The translations under genes and the position numbers were made by a program. Below, piece by piece: positions 11,566 through 23,397 of a stretch of 64,000 bases of DNA (position 1 is its first letter; every line of letters starts with the position of its first letter). Origin of the DNA: Diplonema japonicum (Eukaryota > Euglenozoa > Diplonemea > Diplonemida > Diplonemidae). The stretch is taken from contig OZ025720.1 of NCBI GenBank assembly GCA_964019335.1, forward strand, positions 167,001-231,000, given 5' to 3'. The notes below the pieces were generated by a model, which saw only the letters and a list, made by a program, of their open reading frames with translations, did no database searches and was not told the origin of the DNA.

Positions 11566-12399
11566 CTTTGTAGCGGCAGCAGCAGCTGGTATTTTTTTTT
11601 TTCTTTCTCCTTACGTTGTCTTCTCCCGCCCCTCATAAAACAAAGAAGAGATGATGCTCAACAGTGTTGGTTTTTCCTTTCCGTTCCTTTGCTTTCCCTG
11701 CAAAGGCGGCCCCAACAAGCTCTCCTCAAGCAAACTCTCCACAGGCTTAAGAGGAATGGTGCTGAAAGATGTAGCAGTTGCACCATCACAGTCAGGATAC
11801 CGCAGCCAGAGGTCAGGGTTTGGTATCAACCGGTGAGCAGTCATGGAGGGGAACCAAGTATGGATGAAGTACTGAGCGGAAGGCGGCACAGCATCAACGA
11901 ACGATGTGGAAGCTGATTTCTGTGGCTCAAGATCCGCAGGCAAAGCTTTGCGGTAACAACCGTCCAGACACGCTATGTGATAAACATGGCTGAAGGCATA
12001 GACAACTCCTAAAACATCGAGTTTATTGTGGTAAACTATGGTACCAATGTTCAAATCGAGGTGCTGTGGTCTGGGGACCTCAGTTTTGCACTTTTCGATG
12101 AGCTTTGTCAGGTCTTTGCCCAGCCTCAGGGCTTCGAACGCCTTCATCTCGTCGTTCTCTTCGCTGCGGAACGATTTTTTTACGTAGCCTACGAGACCGC
12201 CTTCCGTTTGTAAAGCGTTTTTCAGGTCGCTGAGCACCTCTCGCTTGGTGTCGACCTTCTGCTCCTTTCGCAACGCCGCCCTCACCACCAACCGATCCAA
12301 CTCCCGCATATCCCGGGACCCCCCCAGACTCTCAAAATCACTTTGCAACCCTTGACAGCTCCGTAGCAACCTGGCGTATAACCGCAGTTGAACTGACAT
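11198..12399 (-). CDS. LYR-like protein with YccV/HspQ-type domain
   Basis: Exon 1 (11615-12399) begins at an ATG preceded by an A run. Its N-terminus (VQLRLYARLLRSC) resembles LYR mitochondrial assembly factors, though the LYR arginine is Ala. Residues about 115-200 resemble the hemimethylated-DNA-binding/HspQ fold: LNIGTIVYHNKLDVLGVVYAF, then QYFIHTWF and a PNPDLW strand. The frame stops at ACG TAA, but that site is also a donor (GTAAGG). Splicing 11496-11614, which contains a 33-nt T run, continues in frame into exon 2 (11198-11495), giving 360 aa. The acceptor (CTAAG) is less certain. A short T/G run in exon 2 might be a further intron. Confidence 0.6.
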
Positions 12400-12587
12400 T
12401 TTTTTTTTTTTTTTTTTCTTTCTTCCCCCTCCCGCTCACCCCGCCTTTATATTGATGGGAATAAAAAAAAAATTTTTTTTTTAGGGGTTCGAAAAAAAAA
12501 AAAATTCTTTTTTTTCTTGATTTTTTTTTTTTTTTTTTGATGAAAACTTTACCCCGGTTTTTTTTTTTTTTTTTTTTTCCCTCCCAT

Positions 12588-13569
12588 TCACCTTTTTTTA
12601 TAAACACAGGGTGACAGGTAGCTTGATGCGTCCCTCGGCACCCTGTCTCTGGTGTCGTCCTCGACCGACCATTCCTTTGTCGCGTCAATGAGGATGAAAT
12701 GTGTGTTTGAAGAATTCGGCTTTCCGGCTTTGAAGCCCAACGCAGACAGCAGGTGAAGAAATCGATGGACGTCGCTTTGAAAGCGAGATGTCACCTCGGC
12801 AATCTTGAGCGAGCCGCCTGGGACGAGCACACGGTTGGCTTCCTTTAGAATCTCGATCCAGTTGGTCCCCATCAACGCGAGCGAAATCACAACAAAATCG
12901 ACAGAACAGGAGGGAAGGGGCACCTTTTTGGTTATATCACATGAAACGATGTGGGATGCCTTTGACACAAGGTCGAAGGAGTGAACCTCAATGTTAGAAT
13001 TGCGTAGATTGTAGGCGAGCAGGCCATCCCCGCACCCAAGGTCAGCACAGACTACTCGTTTCGACTTGCTTCCCTTTGCTTTCAGCCAATTTGTAATCAC
13101 TGTTAAAGGGTTTGCCGGCCATTTCTCAACTTGTTCCCTGTACCCCTCGTGGTAAGCCTCGAACAGACCCGGGTCATCGTTAAACATCCCGCTGCTGTCC
13201 TCCGACGTGCCAGTGTACATTTTTTCATTGAGCCATCTGAATTTTCCGGATTTAAGCTGTGCCTCTAGTTTTCCTAGTGTCGATGACGCCACTTTATGCG
13301 GTTTTGCCTTCACAGTGTTCTCTGGCTTGGTAGGTGCGTCCGGGTACACGCGGGTCAAACTCTTCTGTTTCTTGGCCTGGGGTTCCCTTTCCTCTCGTTT
13401 TTGCGTTGTGGGGGTCTCCTTGGGGGTGTCCTCTTTAGGGGACGTCTCGTTTTTCTGTTCTTCTGTCGCCGGGCCCTCCACCAGCACCGCCAACGCTCGT
13501 TTCGGCTTCTTCTTTCTATTCCTCGGGTCGGGGCATAAGACTATGGTTTCCCTCACTATTTTGTTCTCC

Positions 13570-13571
<2 letters not shown>
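12588..13571 (-). CDS. RRP8: RRP8-type rRNA m1A methyltransferase
   Basis: 327 aa from an ATG at 13571 in an A-rich context. A basic N-terminal ~100 residues with Lys-rich nucleolar-signal-like blocks precedes the conserved RRP8 domain: FRWLNEKMYTGTS, FEAYHEGYREQVEKWPANP, the SAM-binding motif I (ADLGCGDGLLAY), motif II (HSFDLVS), motif IV (SVDFVVISLALMGTNW), EANRVLVPGGSLKIAEV, and the family ending SPCVYKKR. RRP8 methylates an adenine of large-subunit rRNA in the nucleolus. The gene appears complete in one exon. Confidence 0.93.
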
Positions 13572-13601
<30 letters not shown>

Positions 13602-14329
13602 AAAGTGTTTCTTCTTCCCCCCGCCCCCTTTTCCTTTTATCTCTTTCCCCCCCTTTTTTTTCTTTTGTCCATTATATTATCGGGGTGGCCCTGGTGAAAG
13701 TACTACAGCGACCGCACGGAACCTGGGACTACAACATTATTCTTCTTTTTTTTTCTTTTTTGCGTGGACCTGACACCGACGCGGGGAAAGAAATATGCTG
13801 TACGAACAACGTATTCGGCAAGGCGGTGGGCAAGGCGGAGAGAATACAACAAATCCGCCCTCACCACTACTCTATCCTGCCACCCCAAAATATTATTCCA
13901 CTCCTCCCTTGACCCCGATCGAGTGATTGCGAGATCCCAGCAAGGAACGTGCCCAGACTACCAGAAAGACGCGAGGAACCACAGCCACGACAGGACGGCA
14001 CTGAGGACCAGAACCACCACCTCGACGCGATGAACCCTCCAAGAGGGCCCGGGCATGTCGGGTGAGTCACGACACCCCCCGGTAACACAGTGAAGCTTGA
14101 TTTCAATTAGCTTCTACCTTTTTACTTCTTACGTAATCCGTTTTGTAGTTTCCAACAGTCTTTTCCGTTCCTTTACCTCACCTGTTCTCCCTTCCCAGCC
14201 GGTTTTGATTTCTTCGTATTCTTTCAGAGTTGGAACAAATCGAAATCAAAAAAGAAAATGGGGGGGGGGGGGAATATTTGAACAAAAAGAAAAAAACGTT
14301 CTCACGGAAGTGGGATGTATCGCTCACCC
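13572..14329. other. Spacer with unexplained GC-rich island
   Basis: 13681-14100 is a 400-bp stretch of normal complexity. Short frames exist on both strands but none resembles a known protein and none is clearly bounded by splice sites. It could be an untranslated region, a non-coding RNA or a decayed repeat. Confidence 0.4.
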
Positions 14330-16258
14330 TTATTTTTTCTTCTGTTTAAGCAACCTCCCGATGCCACCAAGCTTCCTCATCTTCGAAATTTTCGCCCGCA
14401 TCGGTGTGCGAGGGCTTTGCGGAAGGGGCTGTTCTGGCTTCAAGCCAGATTCAGAGCCTATGACAACCGTGGTAGGAGAAATAGAGATACGCCTGAACGA
14501 GGCACGGAAAGACGAAGGAGCGGAAGGGCAAAGGGACACCGGGCTTGAAGGGCCGGAAAGGGTTCCGACGGAACTATCGGTGTCTGAAGACCAGTCGGTC
14601 GCGAAATTACTGATTGAATTACGTTGGGGTGCCCAGTTCCCAGCGAGGATCATGCCTGTGAGGTCTCGGAGGCTAGTGTCGGGCTTTCTGCCGCCCCGTC
14701 GCCAGTTCAAGAAATTACTGGCATATTGTTGGTCCTTTTTGTCACGAAGGCCTTTCTGTACCCTGCTGGAGTAGGTATCGATTCTGTCACAACCCGAAAA
14801 AAAACTCCCGACACGATCCCTCCTTCGCGGTGACGTGAAACCCTCGTTGTCGATCGTCGGTAGAAAACCATTTCTCCGGTTTCTAAGAACCTTCTCAACC
14901 CCGTTGAACTCCTGTACACTGCTGTGTAGTATCTCACGGAAGTGCAATGTGGTGTCGTATACGGGGTTCTTCAATTTTTTCTCGCGGATGTCGGTCCGGA
15001 ACTCCTTTCTGCGGTGGACCAGAACGTCGCGTAGAACCCCTGCTTTGAAGCTTTTTGACGATTGTATTTTTTCGAGCTGCAGGATGGCGATCTCGACCAT
15101 CGTGGGGTCGTTCAGCTTGGTGCCGAACGCGATCTCCTCGTTGAGCGTGGCCACGCTGTCGGCTTGCCACTCGTTCCACTCCTTTATAACCATGAGAATT
15201 TGCCGTTTAACGACTGCCTGGATGCGTCTTATAAAACATTGTATTCTTATTGTCGCCCGTCGGAACATTTTTACAATCGCGTAGAACTGCTGGCTTTTGT
15301 TCAGTTCGGAGAGCAGTTTTTTAACCTGCGTGGTGGCGGTGACGAGCCTTCCCATTGATACCGAGCCGAAGACTGTTCGGAAGGCAGCGGGGCAGCTTGA
15401 CAGCCCGACGAGATCGTCCGCGGAACGAGGAGCTTGTTGCCCTGGCTGCGTTTTAAAGGTGTAGGTTTCCAAAGGTATCAACCTAATCAGTTTCAAATCG
15501 GAGTCTGTTCTGTGGAAATACTGTGCAGTCAATGATTTGTAAATATCGGTGCAGCAGAACATGACAACATCTTCGTCGGAAGCATACTGGACCGGATTGT
15601 TATTGAACGGGTGGCACTGCAGCTGGTAGTCCCCGTTCAGGTACAGCATCCTGCCGGAGAACGAAATCTCAGAGGAGCTCAACGTCACCAGCGAACGGTC
15701 GTTCGGAACTGTGAACCACGGTGGGGAATCGAACCTCGACAGTGCGGAAGGATCGGACAATACACTGTGGACCCTTTCCCAGATCGCTGGGGTGATGAAC
15801 GCCTTTGAGAACAGCGGGGAATGTATCGGGTTCGATGAAGTGTCCCAAGAGGATATCCATTCTGTTACGTCCTCCAGCCCCACCATGGCGGAGTAGTTGG
15901 TGGGCTTTAAATTGTGGTAGTCTAGTAGGCCCAGATCGTGGTTGTTCACTTTGAGCCATTCTAGGATTTTAAGGTGTCCTCCTGCTGCTGCGAAGTGTGC
16001 TGCAGTGCAGCCGTCTTTGTCGCGTATATTTGCTTTGCCGTTGTGGAGTTGCATCCACTTCAGAACCTCCAGGTGTCCTCCTTGAGCTCCTAGGTGCCAC
16101 GCGGTTTGAGCGGTGGCTTGGTCGGTGATGGTGTCGACTGCGGGCCTCCCGCATCTTTCCCAGCTCTCCTGCATGGCGGGGTTGTTGCCTTGCTCTGCCG
16201 CGGCGAGAAATTCCTCCCACAGGCTGCATGCTTGCTGCGCTTCGGGGGGTCTTGCCAT
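14330..16258 (-). CDS. Ankyrin-repeat protein with IQ motif
   Basis: 642 aa from an ATG at 16258. The N-terminus holds three to four ankyrin repeats (TAWHLGAQGGHLEVLKWMQ; TAAHFAAAGGHLKILEWLK). A middle region of unknown fold follows, then a basic helix with an IQ-like calmodulin site near residue 340 (RRATIRIQCFIRRIQAVVKRQ), a helical stretch, and a Ser-rich C-terminal tail with RxS sites. Ankyrin plus IQ architecture suggests a calmodulin-regulated adaptor. It ends with a Lys run at a TAA. No intron is needed to keep the frame. Confidence 0.8.
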   Translation of the reverse strand: MARPPEAQQACSLWEEFLAAAEQGNNPAMQESWERCGRPAVDTITDQATAQTAWHLGAQGGHLEVLKWMQLHNGKANIRDKDGCTAAHFAAAGGHLKILEWLKVNNHDLGLLDYHNLKPTNYSAMVGLEDVTEWISSWDTSSNPIHSPLFSKAFITPAIWERVHSVLSDPSALSRFDSPPWFTVPNDRSLVTLSSSEISFSGRMLYLNGDYQLQCHPFNNNPVQYASDEDVVMFCCTDIYKSLTAQYFHRTDSDLKLIRLIPLETYTFKTQPGQQAPRSADDLVGLSSCPAAFRTVFGSVSMGRLVTATTQVKKLLSELNKSQQFYAIVKMFRRATIRIQCFIRRIQAVVKRQILMVIKEWNEWQADSVATLNEEIAFGTKLNDPTMVEIAILQLEKIQSSKSFKAGVLRDVLVHRRKEFRTDIREKKLKNPVYDTTLHFREILHSSVQEFNGVEKVLRNRRNGFLPTIDNEGFTSPRRRDRVGSFFSGCDRIDTYSSRVQKGLRDKKDQQYASNFLNWRRGGRKPDTSLRDLTGMILAGNWAPQRNSISNFATDWSSDTDSSVGTLSGPSSPVSLCPSAPSSFRASFRRISISPTTVVIGSESGLKPEQPLPQSPRTPMRAKISKMRKLGGIGRLLKQKKK

Positions 16259-16893
16259 ATATTTCTTCTCCCCCCCCCCCCCCTCTTTTCTTCCCGTTTG
16301 TTTGCTTTTGTTTTACATCTGCAAAAATAAAAGAGAAGGAAATAAACAAAGGTGAGGGGGGGGGGGGGGGGGGGGTGAAGTTGGCAATAAAATAAATAAA
16401 ACAAAGGAATAACGGTGTGTGTGCGTGTGGAAGGGGAGGGGGGGGGGGGATGGGCCAAATGAGACCGGTTCACGAAGAATTTCAATTAAAAAAAAAATCC
16501 ACTCAAAAAACAAAAAAAAAAACAAAAAAAGCACATCTGATATCTGGGGAGTGCTCGCATTTAGGCGAGTCACATGGCATGGAGTCGTACTAGGTGGATC
16601 TTATGCGGATTGTGGACTTTGTCATTCCCTCCGAGGCATAGAGTGCTTGGGGGAAAGAGGGATTCATGTATTGAACAAGGGTGAAAGAAAAAAAAAACAA
16701 ACTGGACCGGCATAAATGAGGTACTTTCCAGGGGTCCTACACCATATCACCAGCCTCATCACTGATATATTTTCTTTTCATTGCGTTTGATCTTTCTTCT
16801 TTCTTTTTTTTGTTTTCGGTTTTTTTTTTTTTTTCCCTTTTTTCTAGTTGCTTGACTCACCCGATATGGGGACCGGACGGAGGAGTGTGTTTT

Positions 16894-16924
<31 letters not shown>

Positions 16925-17132
16925 CCCCTTCTTTCTCTTTGTCTCTATCAGATTTCTGCCAGCCGGCCTGCCCTCCGTACGAAAAAAAAAAGATATAGAA
17001 AAAAAAAAAAAAATTTTTGTTTGCATCTTTTTTCTTGGGAGTATAATATTCTTTTGTAAGAAGGGACGAGGGGAGGTAGGAGGAAGGAGATGGAAAACCG
17101 CTCAGCGATTGTCCGTACTTCACCTTGTGTGG

Positions 17133-17163
<31 letters not shown>

Positions 17164-18530
17164 AGAAGAAGGGGAAAAAAAAAAAAAAAAATAAGAAACC
17201 GAAAAGGAAGGAACAAAACCTTAGGACAAGAAGAAAAAAAAAAAAAAAAAAAAAGAAGAACTTACTATGTAACGGGGAAGTGTCGCACTCCCCCCCTCCC
17301 CCCATCTATCCCTTGATCTCGTGAGACTTTCTCGTTCTCATCTATCTCCATAAGTTACAACGGAGCTTTCCAAAGAAAGAGAAAAAAAAAGGGAGGGGAA
17401 GGAAATCTGTACCGGGAGCTCTTTATGAACACCTTCGGAAAGGTCGAGTTCCAGTGCAATTTCTTTCCCCCTTTAACGGGAGGAAAAAAGAAGGGGGGGG
17501 GGGTTTTTTTTTTCATATTTTTCCTTTTTTTCTCTCCACCAGCCCAATCCTGAAACAATCAGGCTCAAGTCTACTCAAAAAAAAAAAAAAGAAAAAAAAA
17601 AAAAAAAACGAAGAGTTGGGCGGTTTGTTGCTTGCAAAAGTCCGGGTTGTCCAGCAAAAAAAAAGGGTTAGCCGAACAAATGACACTTTTTTCAGCCTTC
17701 TCTTTATATTAAATATAAAAAAATATATATAGAGGGAGCCTACTTTAGGCTGCGCCACACACAAAAAAAAAAGTGTCCAAATTGCCTTGGAAATCTTAAC
17801 CTGCACTAAACAGGCAATTTCCGTCCAATTTTGTTATTTATTATTATTATTATTATTTTTTTTTTAGCAGCAACGATTCATTTTACAACTATTGTTTTTC
17901 GCGTTCAAAGCAGGGGGGGGGGGGGGGGGGGGAAATGGGGCTTTGATTGCAACACTAGGTGGCGTTAAGCGTGCAATGAAGCACGAACTACCTACTTGAT
18001 TACAGGGGGCGCACCTCGGCCGAGCAGTGCTTCTTCTGCGTTCCGCGTCGTGTCCTTAATGCGTGCGGTGTGCTCAACCCTAGCCGGGGCGTCCGGGTAA
18101 CCAAGATTCTGCGCTCGTGCAGTTTGCTGCCTGTTCGTCACCCTGAGCATCTGCGTTACGTTCTTCCACTCGGGCGCTACCGGTGATGACCGACGAGGAG
18201 GTCAACAGCGAACAGCACATCTGATGTACTTCTTATATTTCCATGTTATCCCCACCACCTTATTAAAAAAAAAAAAAAAAAAAAAAAACGCCATTGCACA
18301 TATCATCGTTTCCATAGTATTCTTTTTCTTCGTTTTCTAACCCTGCTTTGGTAGCACCGTAAAAACTTTTTTGTCTCGTGGCGCAGAGAGGATCCCAAGT
18401 GCGCTCGAACAGCTAATCTCTTTTGGAAAAAGAAGAATAAAAAAAAAAAGAAGAAAAAAAAAAAAACCTTTGTGGACATTTTTACAGCTGACGAGCTCAA
18501 ATCTATTTAGTGAACACGAACAAGAAAAAG

Positions 18531-18581
<51 letters not shown>

Positions 18582-19491
18582 GAAAACATTTATTCTTCTT
18601 TTTTGTTTTGTATTGTCTGACTCTTGAAAAGCAAGCCTTTGTTTTCTTGTTTTTCTTTTTTTTTTTGCTTTTTGCTTTTTTTTGCTTTTTGTTTTTTTGA
18701 ATGATATTTCTTACGCACTAAACTGAGACTAACTTACATATTTTCCTTTTTTTATTTTTTTTGAAGTGCGAACCAGCATCGCTAAAGGTGGATAAAAAAA
18801 GAAAAAAAAGAGAGAGAGAGAGAAAAAAAAAAAAAAAAAAGAAACAAAGAAAGAAAGAAGGAACAGTGAGACGACATAAAAAGAAAAAAAACGGGAAAAA
18901 AAAAAAACAATGTGGGTAAAGTCTTTAAAAAAAAAAAAAATCTTTCAGCTGAGCGGAATGACATAAAAATACACCCACCTTAACTTGGTTGCTTATAAAC
19001 CGCCTGGCGTACAAGCAACTGAAAAAAAAAGGAAAAAAAAAAAAAAAAAAAGGGCTTTGAACACTAAGTGGCGCTAAGTGTAGCAACTAAAAGAAAAGAT
19101 GAAGCCAACTGTAATATGGTGAAAGATCTCTCATATCTCGCACGCGGGGGTTGGGTACGTGATGCGGGTAGGCGTTTGCGATTACTAGCCCGCCCTCATT
19201 TTTTCTTTTTTTTTTTTCCCCCCGTCCTTGAGACGAAATCATGTTTCTACGGAGACAGGGAAGACGCAGGAATACTTCAAGGTGTGGGGAAAAAAAAGGG
19301 GGGGGGGTTTTCTTTATGACTTGTTGTTCGCACTTTTTGTGGTTGATCGCGCAAAAGCCAAAAAAATTTAAACAATTTAAAAAGAAAAACAAACCCCCCC
19401 CCCCCTTCGGTCAATAAAAAGGTCAAAACAAGAGTGTGAAATGTGAAAAAGAAGAAGGATAAAAAGAGAACGGAGAGGAGAAGAAAGAAGG

Positions 19492-19524
<33 letters not shown>

Positions 19525-19531
19525 TCATCAT
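16259..19531. other. Long spacer, mostly homopolymer
   Basis: Runs of A, T, G and C up to about 40 nt. Apart from the exon-like block at 17992-18201, the more complex patches at 16545-16770 and 17330-17470 show nothing I can name. Two similar motifs, AACACTAGGTGGCGTTAAGCG (from 17950) and AACACTAAGTGGCGCTAAGTG (from 19058), suggest a small dispersed repeat. Confidence 0.5.
17992..18201 (-). CDS. Possible terminal exon, unidentified protein
   Basis: On the minus strand a frame of about 68 codons is open from 18201 to a TAG at 17992-17994. It reads as soluble charged protein: APEWKNVTQMLRV, GYPDAPARVEHTARIKDT, then NAEEALLGRGAPPVIK. Composition differs strongly from the flanking homopolymers. 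There is no in-frame ATG near its start, so it would need an upstream exon or be a decayed fragment. An overlapping frame begins with ATG at 18221 right after a CAG and is a rival reading. Confidence 0.35.
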   Translation of the reverse strand, partial: PPRRSSPVAPEWKNVTQMLRVTNRQQTARAQNLGYPDAPARVEHTARIKDTTRNAEEALLGRGAPPVIK

Positions 19532-19576
19532 CTACCACACCTTCCTCGCCCTCTGGGATGTATAGGAACGATTGTA

Positions 19577-19618
<42 letters not shown>

Positions 19619-22600
19619 CCTCTCCAAATCCCCTCCCCCACATACCAGCCCCTTTCCTTTCAACATAGTTTTCCCCCGGGAAACAAAAGGAAGCGACGGC
19701 AACCGGTACCTCGTTTCATGAGACACCTGAATGGTGCCTATCGGCGCAGAGGTGCTGAACCTCGCCGCGATGTTGACACTGTCCCCAAAGATGTCGTAAG
19801 CAAAATTCGAGGTACCAAGTAACCCAGCAGACAGCTTACCAGTGTGCACCCCAGCACGAGTAGGCACCTTGCCATATGGGAACGATGAGGCCACCTGAAG
19901 CGCTGAGATGCAGAACTCAGTCACCTGTTGTGCGTGGTTCACCGCTGTAGGCGACGTGCAACCGCTGACCACCACATAAGGTATGTTTTTAAGCTTTACA
20001 ACGTCAGGTGTCTTCATCAGCAAGTCATCGACCACCCTGAGCAAGCTGTTCAGTCTATCTACTAAGTCCGACGGGCTTGCCTGACTGTCATTCGTCACGG
20101 ATACCACGTCCTGGAACTGAATGAACCCCACCGTCGCAGAGTCCACGTTGTGGACAACACTCTTCTCCCCCCTCCCTAGCTGTTGAAGGACCTCGGGGGG
20201 TATGCTGTTCAGCAGCATTCTTTCAGCGGTGTTGACCGACTTGTCGATGGCGTCTCGTTCTATCAGAATTCGTTGCTCTTCTAACCAAGCAGAGCGTGAG
20301 GACCGTTCGTTGGCCAATGATGCAAGCACACCGGAACCTTCCAATAAGAGGAAGGCTATCGCGGGCATCACGATGTTTGTCCTGTCCTGCTCGATGTAGA
20401 AGACCAATGCGTGTGCTACTACCGTCGCTGAGATCCCTGCAACCTTGACCGTGACACAGAGTGTCGGGTGCAGCCCTAGGAGGAGTGCCACCTGTGCGGC
20501 GATGCCGATGTTGCCAGCAGTCTCATCGACGACGATGTACTTGTACAGCCCGCAAGAGACGCCTGAGTAGATAGAAAGCACCCATGCGTAGAACAGCAAG
20601 GTGTGCCGGAGGGAGGCCTTCAAGGCCCACGGTATTGCCAGCATCGCGACGCATCCCACCATCACCCACACGATCCACAAGCCTTCGTGTTCGATTCTCA
20701 TCGCCACACACCCGGCTGTCACCGCTATGCCTCCTGCAACAAGGGAACAATACGCCTGGGGAGGGGGGTTTGTTTTTTTTTGTTTCGACATACTGCGAAA
20801 GTACCAAACTGCACCTCCATAGTGTCTCTGTAGCGCCGCTCTGTTACTTCGCAGCTGAAACTCACACCGGATTGTTGCAACGAAAGCGGTTCGTGTTCAT
20901 CTGGGGATATTGTAAAAAAAAAAATAAAAAAAAAATTAAAAAAGCATACAAAGCTTATCCCGCAAAGAACCGTCCAAGTTCCGAAACGTGCTGCGAGAGA
21001 GGTGATTCAGCGCCCCGCCAAGATGCAAATCTTGGGCAGGCACGCTGGATGCGGGGAGAGAAAAATTCGACCCGAGGACGGAGGAGAGTAGCCGGGAGCT
21101 CCAAGAGGGCTTAGAGGCGGAGTGAAGGGATGAAGAAGTGACAGCGGAGATAACAGAAGGGGTCCGCACGGGCAAGGGCTTGACCAAGGGGTGGGCAAGG
21201 AATATACCGGACCCATTTCCAATAGGCTCGTGCCTCTCGAGGCTGAACGAGGACTCCAGCTGGCTAGCCACGGACTCACTAACCTGCACACAAGACGGCA
21301 GACCCGTGCTCTCCATCAGAGTAGCTTCGACCAAGGCATCACCGATCACCTCGTACTGAGCACGGACCTTCCCCGCCACCATGGCGAGCATCTTCCCCTC
21401 TCCAATCCCTACTCGCATCGAAAAATTTTCTTGAATCATAGGAACACATTTGCAGATGCTCAGTGCAACCATTGCAATGGCGGTGTACTGTTCCCTCGAC
21501 CCTGCTGTGACAGGGTGCAGCGCTGCGATCCACGCGTCACCGAGCGTCTTTACCTTCTCCACCCCGTACCGCTCTGCGTAGAAATCACAGTTTGAGTATA
21601 TTCTGTTCAATATGTTGATGACCCTCCCTGCGCTCATTTCGGAGCATATTGTTGTGAAGTTGACCAGGTCCGTTACAATGACCAAGCCCTTGTGTACTTG
21701 TGCGCACACACCGACCCATTCGTTCTTGGATAAAAGCAATGTGTCTGTAACGCGTTTCGGGAGGCAGTTTTGGATGAGCCGTTGCGTTCGTTTCCGTTCC
21801 TCTTTACACCGTGACACGACGTGGCTCAGAAGCAAGCACGAACTGTACGTGAATCTCTGTGAGTACTCGATCTTGTACAGAATAGCAAGGCACAGCAAAC
21901 ACGTTATTGTGGTGAGCAACATTGTCCCCAAGGTCTCCTCCCACGTGAACTCGTCGATGTGGTGCTGCATAAACCCGCATATCACAGCGGTACCGGACAG
22001 TATAAGACCCATATCAAGAACACCCCACCAGAATAACGGTTTCAGTATTAAAGACACAATAATTGCTGAGAAGGACATGTGAACGACGGGACCGGCTGTC
22101 CTGTAGCTGATGTGGTCGTGGTGCTCGATTTCCAAACAGACTTTCGAGGCAAGCGAGACCACGATGACAACAAGCTGTAGAATGTGTGCGAAGGTTGGGG
22201 TGTCGTGTCCCCGGAGCACCACCACACCGACTACCAACGGGGGAAGCGTGCAGAACACCGCCGTTGCTTCCGGCACACCCGACGCAAAGTAACTGATGAC
22301 CCCCAACACTACGATTACAACAGTAACCAACATCAACGATTCGCTATTTAATATACGAAATCGCGTGTATTGTTCACGGAAGGTAACCTCGTCTGCTGGG
22401 TCGTTGAAACACAGTTTGTAAGGATCGAATTCGACAGGATGGACCTCCAACTCGGAACCGAAAATGGATTCGAGATCCTCCTCTTGGATCGGTGGGGTGA
22501 GCTCCCACTCATCCGTCGTTGTGCAGAGGTTTGCCGCCATGGCATTTTCCTCAGCTGCGACCTTAAGAACAGCCGCGAAGGATTGAAGCCGTTTTGCTCT

Positions 22601-23323
22601 GTAGTGGCTTTGTTCCGCTTTTGCGATGGAACTTTTATCAACTCGTGACGTGAAAGTTTCGGATCGTGATGATGTGGGTGTTTGACTTGTTTCTAATGTC
22701 GCATCAAAAGACATAGTGGCACGTCGGACCCACTTCCGGCTGGGAGCCTGTGGTGACCGTCCTGCTAAAGGGTTGGTCGCGGTTACCCGCGATGCGCGGA
22801 ACATATCGGAATCGGGGCCTCCTTCAGGTACTTCCAGAACTGGTGAGCGCTTTTCAATACTTCTTGAATCGACAATTCGCTTTGCCGAAGCTTCATCTGA
22901 GATTCCGTCAGATTCCGTTTGAGGAGTGCATGGGATCGACAGGGGAAGCATTAGTTCAACAGGGAATTCCGGGGCTTCCGATTGGCTTGCCATTTTTTCT
23001 GAATCCATGTCGAGGTCTGGTGGGCGTTCTTCGTCTTCCCCCACCGGGCTTTCCACGATGCGAATTGGTGATACATGCGTGCAGGCGAATAAATCCGCTG
23101 CGCTATCTAAGTTATCGTTTTGATCGGGGTCTTTGCGTACTTCTACGGCCGAGAAGGCGACCCCTACCGCCACACAGGCGGCAGCTCCCGTTTCCACACA
23201 TATCAACCATTGAAAAGAGACAGAAACATCGAATACTCCCGTCGCTGCAAGGCACAAAAACGTCACATTAAGTACAAACAGTGCCAGCCCCGACAGGAAC
23301 GTGCCTAACGCGAGAATAACCAT
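19532..23323 (-). CDS. 12-TM adenylyl cyclase with C1- and C2-type domains (spliced)
   Basis: Proposed exons are 20950-23323, 20794-20900, 19646-20755 and 19532-19552, giving 1203 aa. The introns (49, 38 and 93 nt) are GTATGY...CAG and keep frame. First half: two N-terminal helices, a long Ser-rich loop, six helices (330-485), then a cyclase domain with both metal aspartates (VTDLVNFT, D552; VKTLGDAW, D596) but no transition-state Asn/Arg (ALVEATLMES). Second half: six helices, then a domain lacking the second metal Asp (KLKNIPYVVVSG) but keeping the adenine Lys and Asp (K1083; YDIFGD, D1148), Asn1155, Arg1159 and the phosphate Lys (LKGKG). This is the division seen between C1 and C2 of animal membrane cyclases. 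If the introns are wrong, two adjacent genes would encode the halves. Confidence 0.75.
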
Positions 23324-23366
23324 ACAACATCTCTCGGAGAATAAGAAGGGGGAAAAAATATATATA

Positions 23367-23397
<31 letters not shown>

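Noticed and set aside
13681-14100. Plus-strand coding gene in the GC-rich island
   Set aside because: Frames are short, Thr/Arg-rich and lack splice-consistent continuation.
17950-19080. CTAGGTGGCGTTA/CTAAGTGGCGCTA motifs resembling insulator CTCF sites
   Set aside because: CTCF is an animal protein; the motifs more likely belong to a small dispersed repeat.
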